Positions 10,186 through 22,000 of a stretch of 64,000 nucleotides of DNA are shown piece by piece (the stretch's first letter is position 1; each line of letters begins with the position of its first letter). Under the pieces are notes generated by a model, which was not told the origin of the DNA, did no database searches, and worked only from the letters and a program-made list of their open reading frames with translations. The stretch lies in assembly GCA_038380435.1 (NCBI GenBank), contig JAWZYU010000737.1:1-64000 (forward strand). Direction: 5' to 3'. The translations under genes were made by a program, and so were the position numbers. Origin of the DNA: Ryuthela nishihirai (Eukaryota > Arthropoda > Arachnida > Araneae > Heptathelidae).

Positions 10186-10227
10186 GAGCCTTGTCAAAAC
10201 AAATGTTTTGACAAGGCTCAGATCTAG
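10178..10227. repeat. Perfect inverted repeat, 24-bp arms, 2-bp loop
   Basis: The arm CTAGATCTGAGCCTTGTC... at 10178-10201 is followed by AA and then its exact reverse complement at 10204-10227. The hairpin begins where the SINE-A tail fragment breaks off. Confidence 0.95.
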
Positions 10228-10534
10228 AAGAAAATAAAGTGGAAATGACGCAATTGAGTAGGTAAAAAAATGAAACAGGGCCAAGAGACGATTTCCTTTA
10301 CAGTATATCCTTTTCCCCTTTGTTTTAAAGTTCTTTAGAATTTTTTTTATCTCCAATACTCTTAACAACATTATCAAAGGGGGGGGGAAGCATGTACTCC
10401 CTCCCCTAGATCCGACCTTGATATCAACTTGAGGATTTTTGGGCCTCATAAACTTGTCACAGCTTAGGGGGCCTAGAAAGTCGAAGTCCGGCCCTGATTA
10501 TACTACAAATTATATGGTAATGCTCTCGACCATG

Positions 10535-11426
10535 GGGCGGGGGTGGCTCAGTCGGTAGCGCGCCAGGCTCGTAATCTGTAGTTCCCAGGTTCGAGTCCCA
10601 GCTGGGTCAGCGTTGAGATTTATCTCCGCAAAGATTCCCCGCCCTGCCCACAGTCAGTAGGGGACACCGATGGGCTTGGAAAGGCAGCCGTCCGTCGGAT
10701 GGGACGTTAAGCCGTGGCCCCGTGTGTGGGAGAGCCATACCCTGTGCACGTTAAAGAACACGCTGGATGGCCTTGACGGGAGGCTACCATCTGTCTCCCA
10801 ACAGCTGTTCCAGTGGGTCCCCTCCCCCAACCTTCTCTGAGCCTTCGGGGTCCATGTGACCTGGCCATTTAGCCCATGGTGTGCAAAAAAGTGCCGGTCA
10901 GAGGTAAAATAACCCAACGTTAAAGAACACGCTGGATGGCCTTGACGGGAGGCTACCATCTGTCTACCAACAGCTGTTCCAGTGGGTCCCCTCCCCCAAC
11001 CTTCTCTGAGCCTTCGGGGTCCATGTGACCTGGCCATTTAGCCCATGGTGTGCAAAAAAGTGCCGGTCAGAGATAAAATAACCCAACGTTAAAGAACACG
11101 CTGGATGGCCTTGACGGGAGGCTACCATCTGTCTCCCAACAGCTGTTCCAGTGGGTCCCCTCCCCCAACCTTCTCTGAGCCTTCGGGGTCCATGTGACCT
11201 GGCCATTTAGCCCATGGTGTGCAAAAAAGTGCCGGTCAGAGGTAAAATAACCCAACGTTAAAGAACACGCTGGATGGCCTTGACGGGAGGCTACCATCTG
11301 TCTACCAACAGCTGTTCCAGTGGGTCCCTCCCCCAACCTTCTCTGAGCCTTCGGGGTCCATGTGACCTGGCCATTTAGCCCATGGTGTGCAAAAAAGTGC
11401 CGCTCAGAGGTAAAACAACCCAACAA
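10535..11426 (+). mobile_element. SINE-A with four tandem 3'-half units
   Basis: One tRNA head, then the 3' half (from GTTAAAGAACACGCTGGATG to the tail) repeated four times, with a period of about 174 bp (starts near 10750, 10919, 11089 and 11258). The whole array is flanked by CTCTCGACCATG at 10523-10534 and 11427-11438. The array therefore either arrived as one insertion or expanded afterwards inside it. Confidence 0.9.
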
Positions 11427-11852
11427 CTCTCGACCATGAAATCACAATGCATAAGAAAAAAAAAAAACCTGGTAAACTGCATTTAATAGAATTTGACTCA
11501 AAAATAAAGTCTGCTTTTAAAATGAAATATATATTCAGCATTTTCGATGTCGAATTATTCCCGTTAAGGACTCGCGCAATCGCGATCTTTAACCACTCCT
11601 GAACAAACGAACATTCTGGTTATCAGAAAATGATAACCAGTGCATGCTTGTACAGATAAACAAGTAGATTATCGTGGCTCATTTAATAGCGAAATAAGTG
11701 GGACACTCTTCATTTTACAGGCGTTTTAGCAAAAGATTTAAGATCTGAAATATTAAACAAGAGAGTTGCTATGCGTGAACAGATTCTTGCCTTTGGACTT
11801 GGCTCCAACTACTTATCTTCACCATGATTAAAACTGCTTCTCTCATCTAAGG

Positions 11853-12712
11853 GCGGGGCGGGGGTGGCTCAGTCGGTAGTGCGCCAGGCTCGTAATCTGG
11901 AGTTCGCAGGTTCGAGTCCCAGCTGGGTCAGCGTCGAGATTTATCTCCGCAAAATTCCCCGCCCTGCCCACGGTCAGTAGGGGACACTGATGGGCTTGGA
12001 AAGGCCGCCGTCCGTCGGATGGGACGTTAAGCCGTGGCCCCGTGTGCGGGAGAGCAATACCCTGTGCACGTTAAAGAACACGCTGGATGGCCTTGACGGG
12101 AGGCTACCATCTGTCTCCCAACAGCTGTTCCAGTGGGTCCCCTCCCCCAACCTTCGGGGTCCATGTGACCTGGCCATTTAGCCCACAATGTGCAAAAAAG
12201 TGCCGCTCAGAGGTAAAACAACCCAACGTTAAAGAACACGCTGGATGGCCTTGACGGGAGGCTACCATCTGGTTCCCAACAGCTGTTCCAGTGGGTCCCC
12301 TCCCCCAACCTTCTCTGAGCCTTCGGGGTCCATGTGACCTGGCCATTTAGCCCATGGTGTGCAAAAAAGTGCCGCTCAGAGGTAAAACAACCCAACGTTA
12401 AAGAACACGCTGGATGGCCTTGACGGGAGGCTACCACCTGTCTCCCAACAGCTGTTCCAGTGGGTCCCCTCCCCCAACCTTCGAGGTCCATGTGACCTGG
12501 CCATTTAACCCATGGTGTGCAAAAAAGTGACGCTCAGAGGTAAAACAACCCAACGTTAAAGAACACGCTGGATGGCCTTGACGGGAGGCTACCATCTGTC
12601 TCCCAACAGCTGTTCCAGTGGGTTCCCTCCCCCAACCTTCGGGGTCCATGTGACCTGGCCATTTAGCCCATGGTGTGCAAAAAAGTGCCGCTCAGAGGTA
12701 AAACAACCCAAC
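11853..12712 (+). mobile_element. SINE-A with four tandem 3'-half units, second locus
   Basis: Same architecture as at 10.5 kb: one head, then four 3'-half units joined at AACCCAACGTTAAAG. Flanked by ATCTAAGG at 11845-11852 and 12713-12720. Two units carry a short deletion after CCCCCAACCTTC, unlike the other array, so the unit copies are not identical between loci. Confidence 0.9.
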
Positions 12713-12720
12713 ATCTAAGG

Positions 12721-13389
12721 ACAACATTTGAGCAACTCATCACTTTTTCGTGATATTTGAACGAAAGTAGCTCCTTTCTACATAAAAACCGCATTTTTTT
12801 AAATAAAAAAAAATATATCGATGCAATGTTATCGTCGATTACGATACTTTATATTCTTCCTTTACTCCCGTTGATTCATAGTGACGGTGAATATTTTTAA
12901 ATAGTGTAAGACAGGAAGGGCCAACCTTCTGGACCGTGCGATCGATTTTTTTAAGACATAAGATCATTCGCGATCGACCATAGTGTATGTCATAATAATT
13001 TAACACTGCTTGACCAGCTAAACATACAAAAACAATTTCGCATCAAACATATTAACGTGGCATTGTTACATTAATTAAGATACAATCTTTTCCATTTAAA
13101 ACTACGCAAAAAAAAAAAATCTTTTCCACCCAAAACTGGCAGCTACGCGATCGATCAAACAGTTGAAGGCGATCGACTGTTTGGCCACCTCTGGTGTAAA
13201 ATATCCATTACTAGTTTTGCTTTGAAAATTTTCCAGTCATAACTAGCATTACATATATATATTCAACTTGCCATTATCTTGAATTTGTTAGTAGAAAACT
13301 GACAATATACACGGGAGGATAAATAAAATGAGCAGTTAAGCTTACTTTTGAGAAATTTAGGGAGTTACTACAAAATCATCTTTTAGACA
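12721..13389. other. No recognised feature
   Basis: AT-rich sequence; nothing supported. Confidence 0.4.
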
Positions 13390-13395
13390 AGATTT

Positions 13396-13443
13396 AGACA
13401 GATTACGAGCCTGGCGCGCTACCGACTGAGCCACCCCCGCCCC
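13396..13443 (-). mobile_element. SINE-A tRNA-head fragment
   Basis: Only the 5' head (minus: GGGGCGGGGGTGGCTCAGTC through the anticodon region) is present. It breaks before the B box. Confidence 0.8.
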
Positions 13444-14047
13444 TTTAAAACAAGCATTTTATGGGAAACTGTGACTGAAAGTAAAAGTCTCAATTCTATC
13501 TAGATATCGATTTTCGACAATATTCTCATTCAGTATTTAAAGGGTTATGGAACTTTGAACGTTTAACAACAGCAGTGCTAGGCAAAAGAATCTACGTTTG
13601 AAGTAAAATGAAACTGAAACACAGTGGTGGTAAGGATTTAAGGAAGGGGCCACGGCTCCCTTCGAGAAGACTCACAAGTCTTATTTATTCATTCCAAAAG
13701 ATCGCCCCTGCTGAAATAAGTATTACTTCAAATCATTTCATAAATAACTACATAATTTAAAAGGGTATTTAAATAATCCCTTAAACACTGTTTTTATTTT
13801 TCATTATTTCTTAAAACATATTATTGCTCTGCAAGGTTTTAACCTATATACTCGTTTAAATACTGATATATTGTTCAAAACTCGATATTGATAGAATCGA
13901 AATCTTTACTTTTAAGTCGCGTTTCTCCATAAAACTCTTATTTAAAAAATAGATCTTTGAAGTCAGCATGACATTGATAGGGCATGTGGCCATAATTCAA
14001 TGATCACTCAGTGCACGTGGTTGCCACTCTTGCTTTTGAAACTCTAT
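13444..14047. other. No recognised feature
   Basis: AT-rich sequence; nothing supported. Confidence 0.4.
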
Positions 14048-14058
14048 AATAATACAAA

Positions 14059-14265
14059 TGCCGTCCCGTGGCCGAATGGTTAGCACGCTTGGCTACTGAT
14101 CTAAGGGACCTGGGTTCGAGCCCCGGATTTAGGCATGGTTGTGTGTGTGTGTCATTTTTCTGTTGAGGTCCTGCCATCCTCTCAGATCTACTGTGGCATA
14201 TAAATTGACAGGCTCCTGTCAGACCTCTGTGGCAAGCAGCTACTTGAGAGGGTATTTATTTATTT
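14059..14265 (+). mobile_element. SINE-B, full length
   Basis: Starts TGCCGTCCCGTGGCCG and ends TATTTATTTATTT. Target duplication AATAATACAAA at 14048-14058 and 14266-14276. B box GGTTCGAGCCC intact. Confidence 0.9.
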
Positions 14266-14280
14266 AATAATACAAAAATA

Positions 14281-14820
14281 AATATCCCTCAAGCAGTTGC
14301 TTGACACAGCTATGAGAGGAACATGTCAGTTTATACGTCATAGAGAAGACCTGTGAGGAAAGGCAACACAAACATCCACATCTTACCCAGGGGGGGGGGG
14401 GGGGTCAGTCGGTAGCGCGCCAGGCTCGTAATCTGTAGTTCCCAGGTTCGAGTCCCAGCTGGGTGTCAGCGTTGAGATTTATCTCCGCAAAATTCCCCGC
14501 CCGGCCCACGGTCAGTAGGGGACACCGATGGGATTGGAAAGGCCGCCATCCGTCGGATGGGACGTTAAGCCGTGGCCCCGTGTGTGGGAGAGCCATACCC
14601 TGTGCACGTTAAAGAACACGCTGGATGGCCTTGACGGGAGGCTACCATCTGTCTACCAACAGCTGTTCCAGTGGGTCCCCTCCCCCAATCTTCTAAGAGA
14701 GCCTTCGGGGTCCATGTGACACATGGTGTGCAAAAAAGTGCCGCTCAGAGGTAAAACAACCCAATCTTACCCAGGGATCGAGCCCATGTCCCTCTGATCA
14801 GTAGCATAATTTGGCTTGCC
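14281..14820 (-). mobile_element. SINE-B minus copy, split by a SINE-A
   Basis: The SINE-B tail and middle are at 14281-14391 and the B-box/anticodon region resumes at 14765-14820. The gap is a SINE-A copy. The copy is diverged and older than its neighbour. Confidence 0.8.
14392..14764 (+). mobile_element. SINE-A nested inside SINE-B
   Basis: Target duplication TCTTACCCAGG at 14381-14391 and 14765-14775, which is SINE-B sequence. The GC-rich first bases have become a run of G (about 14391-14404). One internal tail deletion. Confidence 0.88.
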
Positions 14821-15105
14821 AATGCATGAATTTAATTATTTGCCTAGAAATGGAACGTTATTACTAACTTTAATGATTTACTATACGTTAACGTAAAATA
14901 TTTTTGGCTACAGTTAACTTTCAGGATCAACAACTTTTATGCACACCTGTACTTATAGCAACTAGAATTTTTTTCAAATATTAAGAAAATAATCTTGCAC
15001 ACACTGCTCCATGCTCTGGAACAGTCGCCGTGTTGCCACTTATTATATATTAACCAGTATGAAAAGATCCACCCTCGTATTGAACTCTCTTTCATCAGGG
15101 CAACT

Positions 15106-15483
15106 GAGTTGGGTTGTTTTACCTCTAAGCGGCACTTTTTTTTGCACACCATGGACTAAATGGTCAGGTCACAAGGACCCCGAAGGCTCAGAGAAGGTTG
15201 AGGGAGGTGACCCACTGGAACAGCTGTTGGGAGACAGATGGTAGCCTCCCGTCAATGCCATCCAGCGTGTTCTTTAACGTACATAGGGTATGTCTCTCCC
15301 GCACACGGAGACACGGCTTAACGTTCCATCCGACGGACGGCTGTCTTTCCAAGCCCATCGGTGTCCCCTACTGACAGTGGGCAGGACAGGGAATTTTGCG
15401 GAGATAAATCTCAACACTGACCCAGATTGGACTCGAACCTGGAAACTACAGATTACGAGCCTGGCGCGCTACCCCCGCCCTCA
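15106..15483 (-). mobile_element. SINE-A, full length
   Basis: Target duplication CAGGGCAACT at 15096-15105 and 15484-15493. The A-box region is partly deleted. Confidence 0.88.
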
Positions 15484-15775
15484 CAGGGCAACTAATTACG
15501 ATGTAATGATAGTGGACCTCGACTACCACGAAGCAGATTTTTAGCTTTATGAGCAACCTACAATTGTGGAGGAAGCCCATTTCTTGTCTCAGCATCAGAA
15601 TTAACTGAGCACGTTAACCTGCTGGATGAAGATTTTGCTCCTTGCAAATAACATTAAAAATAAGTATATTAATAACCTCATGACATAGTGTCATCTACCA
15701 TGATAAAGAATTACTGCATAGAAGCGAGTTTGGCAACCACGTATGTTCCTTTCCTTCTTTTTCCTGCTTGATTTT

Positions 15776-16156
15776 GGGGCGGGGGTGGCTCAGTCGGTAG
15801 CGCGCCAGGCTCGTAATCTGTAGTTCCCAGGTTCGAGTCCCAGCTGGGTCAGCGTTGAGATTTATCTCCGCAAAATTCCCCGCCCTGCACGGTCAGTAGG
15901 GGACACTGATAGGCTTGGAAAGGCCGTCGTCCGTCGGATGGGACGTTAAGCCGTGGCCCTGTGTGCGTGAGAGCCATACCTTGTGCACGTTAAAGAACAC
16001 GCTGGATGGCCTTGACGGGAGGCTACCATCTGTCTCCCAACAGCTGTTCCAGTGGGTCCCCTCCCCCAACCTTCTCTGAGCCTTCGGGGTCCTTGTGGCC
16101 TGGCCATTTAGCCCATGGTGTGCAAAAAAGTGCCACTCAGAGGTAAAACAATCCAA
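15776..16156 (+). mobile_element. SINE-A, full length
   Basis: 14-bp target duplication TCCTGCTTGATTTT at 15762-15775 and 16157-16170. A and B boxes match consensus. Confidence 0.92.
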
Positions 16157-16429
16157 TCCTGCTTGATTTTTGAAAAACCTGTCTCTAGCCTTTCAGAAAA
16201 ATAAAATGCATTGTTGCATTATACTATCAAGGAACGAAGTACAACAGATGCTCAAGGAACAATTATTTTATTACCGTTTTATAATTAACGATGCTTCCTA
16301 TGCCTAGGAAACCCTTCGTGATGCAAGACCATAATCTTGATTCAAGGTGCGAAGAGACGAGGGGGTAAAGACACTCCTCCGAGATACGAATCTAGCAAAA
16401 CACCAGACCAATAAAACGACAAATATCGT

Positions 16430-18972
16430 TTACAGAAAGTTTTATTTCTTTAAAGATGGCACATTAAAAAAAAAATCCATATTTGCACAATACTAATGTC
16501 TGATGTGTTAAATTCGTATTGTAAATTTTGCAAGCTAACAACCACCATTTAACATGAAGTTAATGAATAACTGAAGATAATGTGACGTGAACAACAAACT
16601 AGTCATTAACAACTGACTAGTGTTTTTAAAACTTTCCATACCAGTTTCATCAGTTTTTTTTCTCCTAAGTACCACTACTCAATGAAAGGGTACTTTCACA
16701 GTTGGTCAATTTCAAATATTAATACTATCAGCAAGTCAAAAAATTTTAAGCTGCATTTTAAATTTTACACACAGTTATGATCATAGTTGCATAATCACCT
16801 GAAGTCCACGTCCATAACACTTCAACCTCGTTTGAACAGATAATAGTTATTACTTACTCTTTACGTCGTAGAGACATGCTGCAATTATCCCATTAACAAC
16901 AACCACTGACAAAGTCTTCGTGTCAGTGTTCTCAGAACTTATACACCATATCAACCACAAGAAATATCTCTAACTGTAAATAACTTCCAATTAATAGTCC
17001 TAGCAGTGACTATTCTACACCTGGTATGCTGTTAGTCTGATTTATTTGATTTTTCCGACCCATTTCTGGAACCCTTTACTCCAATTATAGCGAACAGTCC
17101 AGTGACGTCTGTCAAGTGTTGCTACATATGCCACGATCTCTGCTCCCTAAGTAATGTTCAGTATGGTGGTCAACATTTTCTGTAGTTGAGGAAACATCCA
17201 ACTTTCCCACACATCCCATTCTTAATATAGTGCAAAGGAACCAAGCGTAATTAGACAACCGATGCAGACCATCGGGCTTGAAACTTAATTATAAAATGTG
17301 GTCTGAACACCATGAAGACTACATATGGTGTCAACAACTAAAAAAAAAAATGCGTTACACTTCTAGTAATGTATTTTCAAGATTTAAATGGAAATAATGT
17401 TTCTGTACTAAAGATGTGGCTTATGAGAAAAGCAACAAAATGATTTAAACATATCGATACAATTATTAAAATCAACTTTTTCCATAGTCCGCAATATTGA
17501 GCAGGTATTCTGAAATATATACGAAAAGACACATAAATATTATTGTATCTTCCAGTTCTTGCACTAGGTTGATAAAGTGGTCGTTACAAAAGATAAATAA
17601 CTGCCACACTTGTAGAGCTTCCCAGGACGACTTTAAATATGACATACTATTATGTTTGGTACTTTGCCAACGCTGCTAAAACATACCAAATGCTTACAAA
17701 ATATGAATTTTTCTCTTAAAAGTAACAGCAGATATGTACGAGTACAAATGCTATGCACTATGAAGCTATAAGGATAATACAAATCATGAACACTTAATTC
17801 TCCTAAATACATATTTATACTGAACAGTCAGAGTTTTGAATTTTAGGAATAACAATGAAGTATTAAAAAAAATCAAGCAAAAAACGTTCTGGTACTGTTC
17901 TGAAAGCAAGAGTCCCAACTGCAAGAAGTACATGAGTACTACTGTTTTTTTAGATAAAAAAAGATATAAAAATCTTTATAATTTTAAGTTCATTTGGATA
18001 AGTTATCGTCACCAGACAAGAGTAGCATGCATATTCACTGTAAGCACCACCAACCTTTTCTGTCTATCTGAAAGAACAATGAAGAAAAGTTGGTAAAAAT
18101 ACAACTCCATCTGCGCACCATTAACTTCAAAAAAAAAAAAGCTACAGAGCAACTTAAATCTGAAACATTTCATTATAAATGAACATTAAAAAAAAAAGAA
18201 ACAAACAAAAAACCTCATGACACAATATTTGGAGAACAATTTCGCAAATACCAACGCTTTGTGAACTTGAGAATTCAGCTACTGCCTTGTGACCATTTTT
18301 TCTGGTCCACATATATCAAGAAGAATTTGTTTCTCACCATTGTAACTACCTTTCTTACAAACCTTGAAACACCAGGAACATCTTGGAAATTGTGTCATGC
18401 ATACAATATTTTACAACTACATACATAATTTTTCTGAATGTGAGATGTATGTACTGCAACTTTTACAGTTGTTTTCAAGCTTCAAAGAAGGAACATTATT
18501 TCATATACGATGTGACCAGTTAGAACAGAAGAGATAGAAAAAAAAAAAGCAACCTTATTACACAAGAAAAATTCTAATTTTTAATATAACAGAATGCCAT
18601 CCCTCCCCACGATGACAACCTCCACTTCATCAATCCAATCGTATTTTCAGGCAACACATTTCTTCAGTTGAATAAGCACAACACCAACTCATAGCTGTTG
18701 TATCAAGAGGTGAGCTGAACCCAGTGGATGTTTAAAGAACAGGATTTGTAACACCTTTTACTGCATGTGTTCTCTAGTTAACGTGCACCTGAACATGAAA
18801 ACAATGTGTTATGCTCTCCACAGACAGAGTATGGTACTTCCTTGGAACAAAGTCATCTCCGCAAGGTAAAGGCTGCAAGCCCAAACTACGGCATCAGGAT
18901 AACACAGGAGCATTCTTGCTCTTACAGCATATCAAATCACTCAACAGGCTGCAACGTGGGCAGGTAGGAGGC
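16430..18972 (-). other. CNBP: Probable CNBP 3' untranslated region
   Basis: No coding sequence is visible here, and no SINE or transposon copy, unlike the flanks on both sides. On the minus strand it is U-rich with several homopolymer runs. The AATAAA at 16447-16442 is the best-placed poly(A) signal before repeats resume, so cleavage at about 16.42-16.43 kb is likely. The extent is inferred; a shorter mRNA ending at an internal signal is possible. Confidence 0.5.
16442..16447 (-). terminator. Candidate poly(A) signal AATAAA for CNBP
   Basis: The minus-strand reading is GAAATAAAACTTTC, about 2.5 kb downstream of the CNBP stop codon. It is followed by a T/G-containing stretch. Chosen by position and by the change from repeat-free to repeat-rich sequence. 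Confidence 0.4.
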
Positions 18973-19084
18973 TTATGCCTTCATTTCACATTCCCGAGCA
19001 ATGTGGCCAACTTCTCCACATTGGTAGCATTTACTGGGGCGGCTCGCACGGCAGTTACGAGCAATGTGGCCCTTTTCATTGCAC
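18973..19084 (-). CDS. CNBP: CNBP terminal coding exon: knuckles 6 and 7 and stop
   Basis: The acceptor TTTTTTACACAG ends at 19085. The first base G completes the CGG arginine codon split by the intron, so knuckle 6 reads [14 protein letters not shown] across the junction. Knuckle 7 is [14 protein letters not shown]. The protein ends Glu-Met-Lys-Ala followed by TAA at 18975-18973. The exact phase match and the reconstitution of a knuckle across a 32-kb gap are the main evidence that this distant exon belongs to the same gene. Confidence 0.93.
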
Positions 19085-22000
19085 CTGTGTAAAAAACAGG
19101 CAATTTCAGTTGTTACTGGACTACTACTTACTTACTATTGCTTTGGTTGCTACAGAAAAGTGCTACTTAGCCAAATACAGCTTGCTTGTAAGACAAGCAC
19201 TTAACTAGACTAAAAGCATCAAAAAGATCATGCATTTCAGAATATTGAACTGCAATTATAATAATCTGTTTAAACATTATGCTAATACCAGTTAAAATTA
19301 ACGAATGAAATAGTGTCTTTTAGATTTGTAAATAGATTGCAAGCTGATAAATATTACACAATATAAATCATTAGTGAAAAAACATATTTCTTAGGCTGAT
19401 GTAGAAAACAAAGATAATTTTGCACTAATTGAGGCTATGATGCATGGTGGGAAAAAATTGAAGATATAAATTTAAATATCTACTGTTCTGCACACAGTAG
19501 AAAATTTGTTTTCATAAAAACTTTAATTTGTAAAATGACATACTAATATCCAACAAATGTGTTTGGCATAATATCCTGGAAGACAAGTTGACTTTTCGTT
19601 CATGCAACTAAATTATGCGGGGCGGGGGTGGCTTAGTCGGTAGCGCGCCAGACTCGTAATCTGTAGTTCCCAGGTTCGAGTCCCACTGGGTCAGCGTTGA
19701 GATTTATCTCCGCAAAATTCCCCGCCCTGCCCACGGTCAGTAGGGGACACCGATGGGCTTGGAAAGGCCGCCGTCCGTCGGATGGGACGTTAAGCCGTGG
19801 CCCCGTGTGCGGGAGAGACATACCCTGTGCACATTAAAGAACACACTGGATGGCCTTGACAGGAGGCTACCATCTGTCTCCCAACAGCTGTTCCAGTGGG
19901 TCCCCTGCCCCAAACTTCTCTGAGCCTTCGGGGTCCATGTGACCTGGCCATTTAGCCCATGGTGTGCAAAAAAGTGCAGCTCAGAGGTAAAACAACCCAA
20001 CCCAACTAAATTATGCTCCTGACTAAAGCCTTGCCTAGAAATATTGTTTATGCCACATAATTAAAAGCATCCTTATAATAAAGTTTAAGACATCAGCATA
20101 AAATATGCCATAACACTGGTTGCCAATGTTAAGTAGATGCATTAGAACAGTGCAGTAATACAGTGCATTGTTCTAACGCATGTGCAAAGTGAGGTGGTTC
20201 AGTCGGTAGAGCACCAGGCTCATAATCTGCAGTTCCCAGGTTCGAGTCCCAGCTGGGTCAGCGTTGAGACTAATCTCCGAAAAACTCCACTGTCCACGGT
20301 CAGTAGGGGACACTGATGGGCTTGGAAAGGTCGCCGTCCATCGCATGGAACGTTAAGCTGTGGCCCCGTGTGCGGGAGAGCCATACCCTGTGCACATTAA
20401 AAAGAACACACTGGATGGCATTGACGGAGGCTACCCTCTGTCTCCTAACAGCTGTTCCAGTGAGTCCCCTCCCCAACCTTCTCTGAGCCTTCAGTGTCCT
20501 TGTGACCTGGCCATTTAGCCCATGGTGTGCAAAAAAGTGCCGCTCAGAGGTAAAACCCAACCCATGTGCACACTGCAGTAGATATTTTGCAGGTAAATAG
20601 GTGAATGCATAGGCTACACTTTAAGTAGCAATCCAAAATAAATAAAGATAGGTTTCAGTTCATCTTTTGGGAGAACATGTGACCACTATCAATGTAGAGG
20701 TGCATGGAACATTCCTTTGCAATCAATACAAACTGGTCAAGCATTTTTTTAAAGCAGCAAATATAATGCAAAGATTTTCTTAACCTTTTCACTATCATAC
20801 CAGCACAAACTGCATGTAGGAGGTAGTAAAGAGGAAGGAATAGCATTGGTTGGGCGAGTCTATTTAAAATCTCATCCGTTTTGAGACTGTATGGTAGTTA
20901 AAGGGTTAATTTTATTCGTAGTAAAATCTCTGACAAAAAGCTCTTAAATGGAAATTCTCTTGGTACCACCAAAGAGAGCGACATATGAAACCTCTCTTAA
21001 CCAGAAATGGAAAGAAAATGGGAACAGAAAACTGAATTTTTTAACATGCTTGAGCATAATAAACTCGTAAAGGATCAGTTAATAGCTGATAAGAATCTTT
21101 GGCTTGATAGCTTGGTTAACAAAGCAGAGGAAGCAATTAGATAGCACAACAGCAGAGGGTTGTACCAGATTGTTAATGTTTTAGGTGGGAAGAAACGTGA
21201 TAGTACACAGGGATTGAAGGATAAACATGGCAAGGTGGTTGAAGGAAAGGATTCTGTGATGGCTAGGTGTGCTGAGATTTTCAGAGAAGTTCTAAATAAT
21301 GCGATTATTTTTACTCCCATTGTTTGCAATGAGGATAGATGCATTACTGGCCCTACATCGCATTTTGAAGTCGCTTTGGCTATCTTTAAATTAAAACTGC
21401 ATAATCCCCAGGTTAGAATCTGCCTAAGGGAAATATTTGACATGAGATAAAGAGAAAAAATTGAAGTGATGAAAATGTCCGGCAGCAGCTGCTTGAGGGG
21501 GTATTTATTTTTTTATTTATTTATTGTGCAGAGAGAGACTGCATTGGTTTGGCCATGTTGCTCATATGCATAGCTGCATATTAGCAACAGGATTCTGAAC
21601 AGTGTGTAGCTAAGGGTTTCAGAAAAAGGGGGAAACCTAGGAAGTGATGGGCAGCCAATGTCAAACAGGACCTTGCTAGAATTGGCCAAATGCAGCAGCA
21701 GTAGCTCAGAATACACACATCTGGAGAGGAAAATTACAGAGTCGGGATGGGCCTCCATAGCGTCTGTCTGTCTGTGCTGGCACTCAGTAGGAATGGAGCA
21801 TATGAGCTAAATTAATTTCGGAGAAAGAGTGAAGTTTCTAGATGCATTATTTATTTAACAAAGGCATTTTATTATGAAAGGAGTCTTTTTCAGCGGGGAA
21901 AGGAATTAATGTCCTGATCACTAACCAACACTTCATCAGTATGAATGTTAATTTACCTTAATGACTAGGATAAGGGGTGAATTTTAGTAGAATTGGTGAA

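Noticed and set aside
10654..12649. Many minus-strand open frames of 63-127 codons (e.g. sharing the string [14 protein letters not shown])
   Set aside because: They are translations of SINE-A copies and recur at every SINE-A locus in either direction; no evidence of a protein-coding role.
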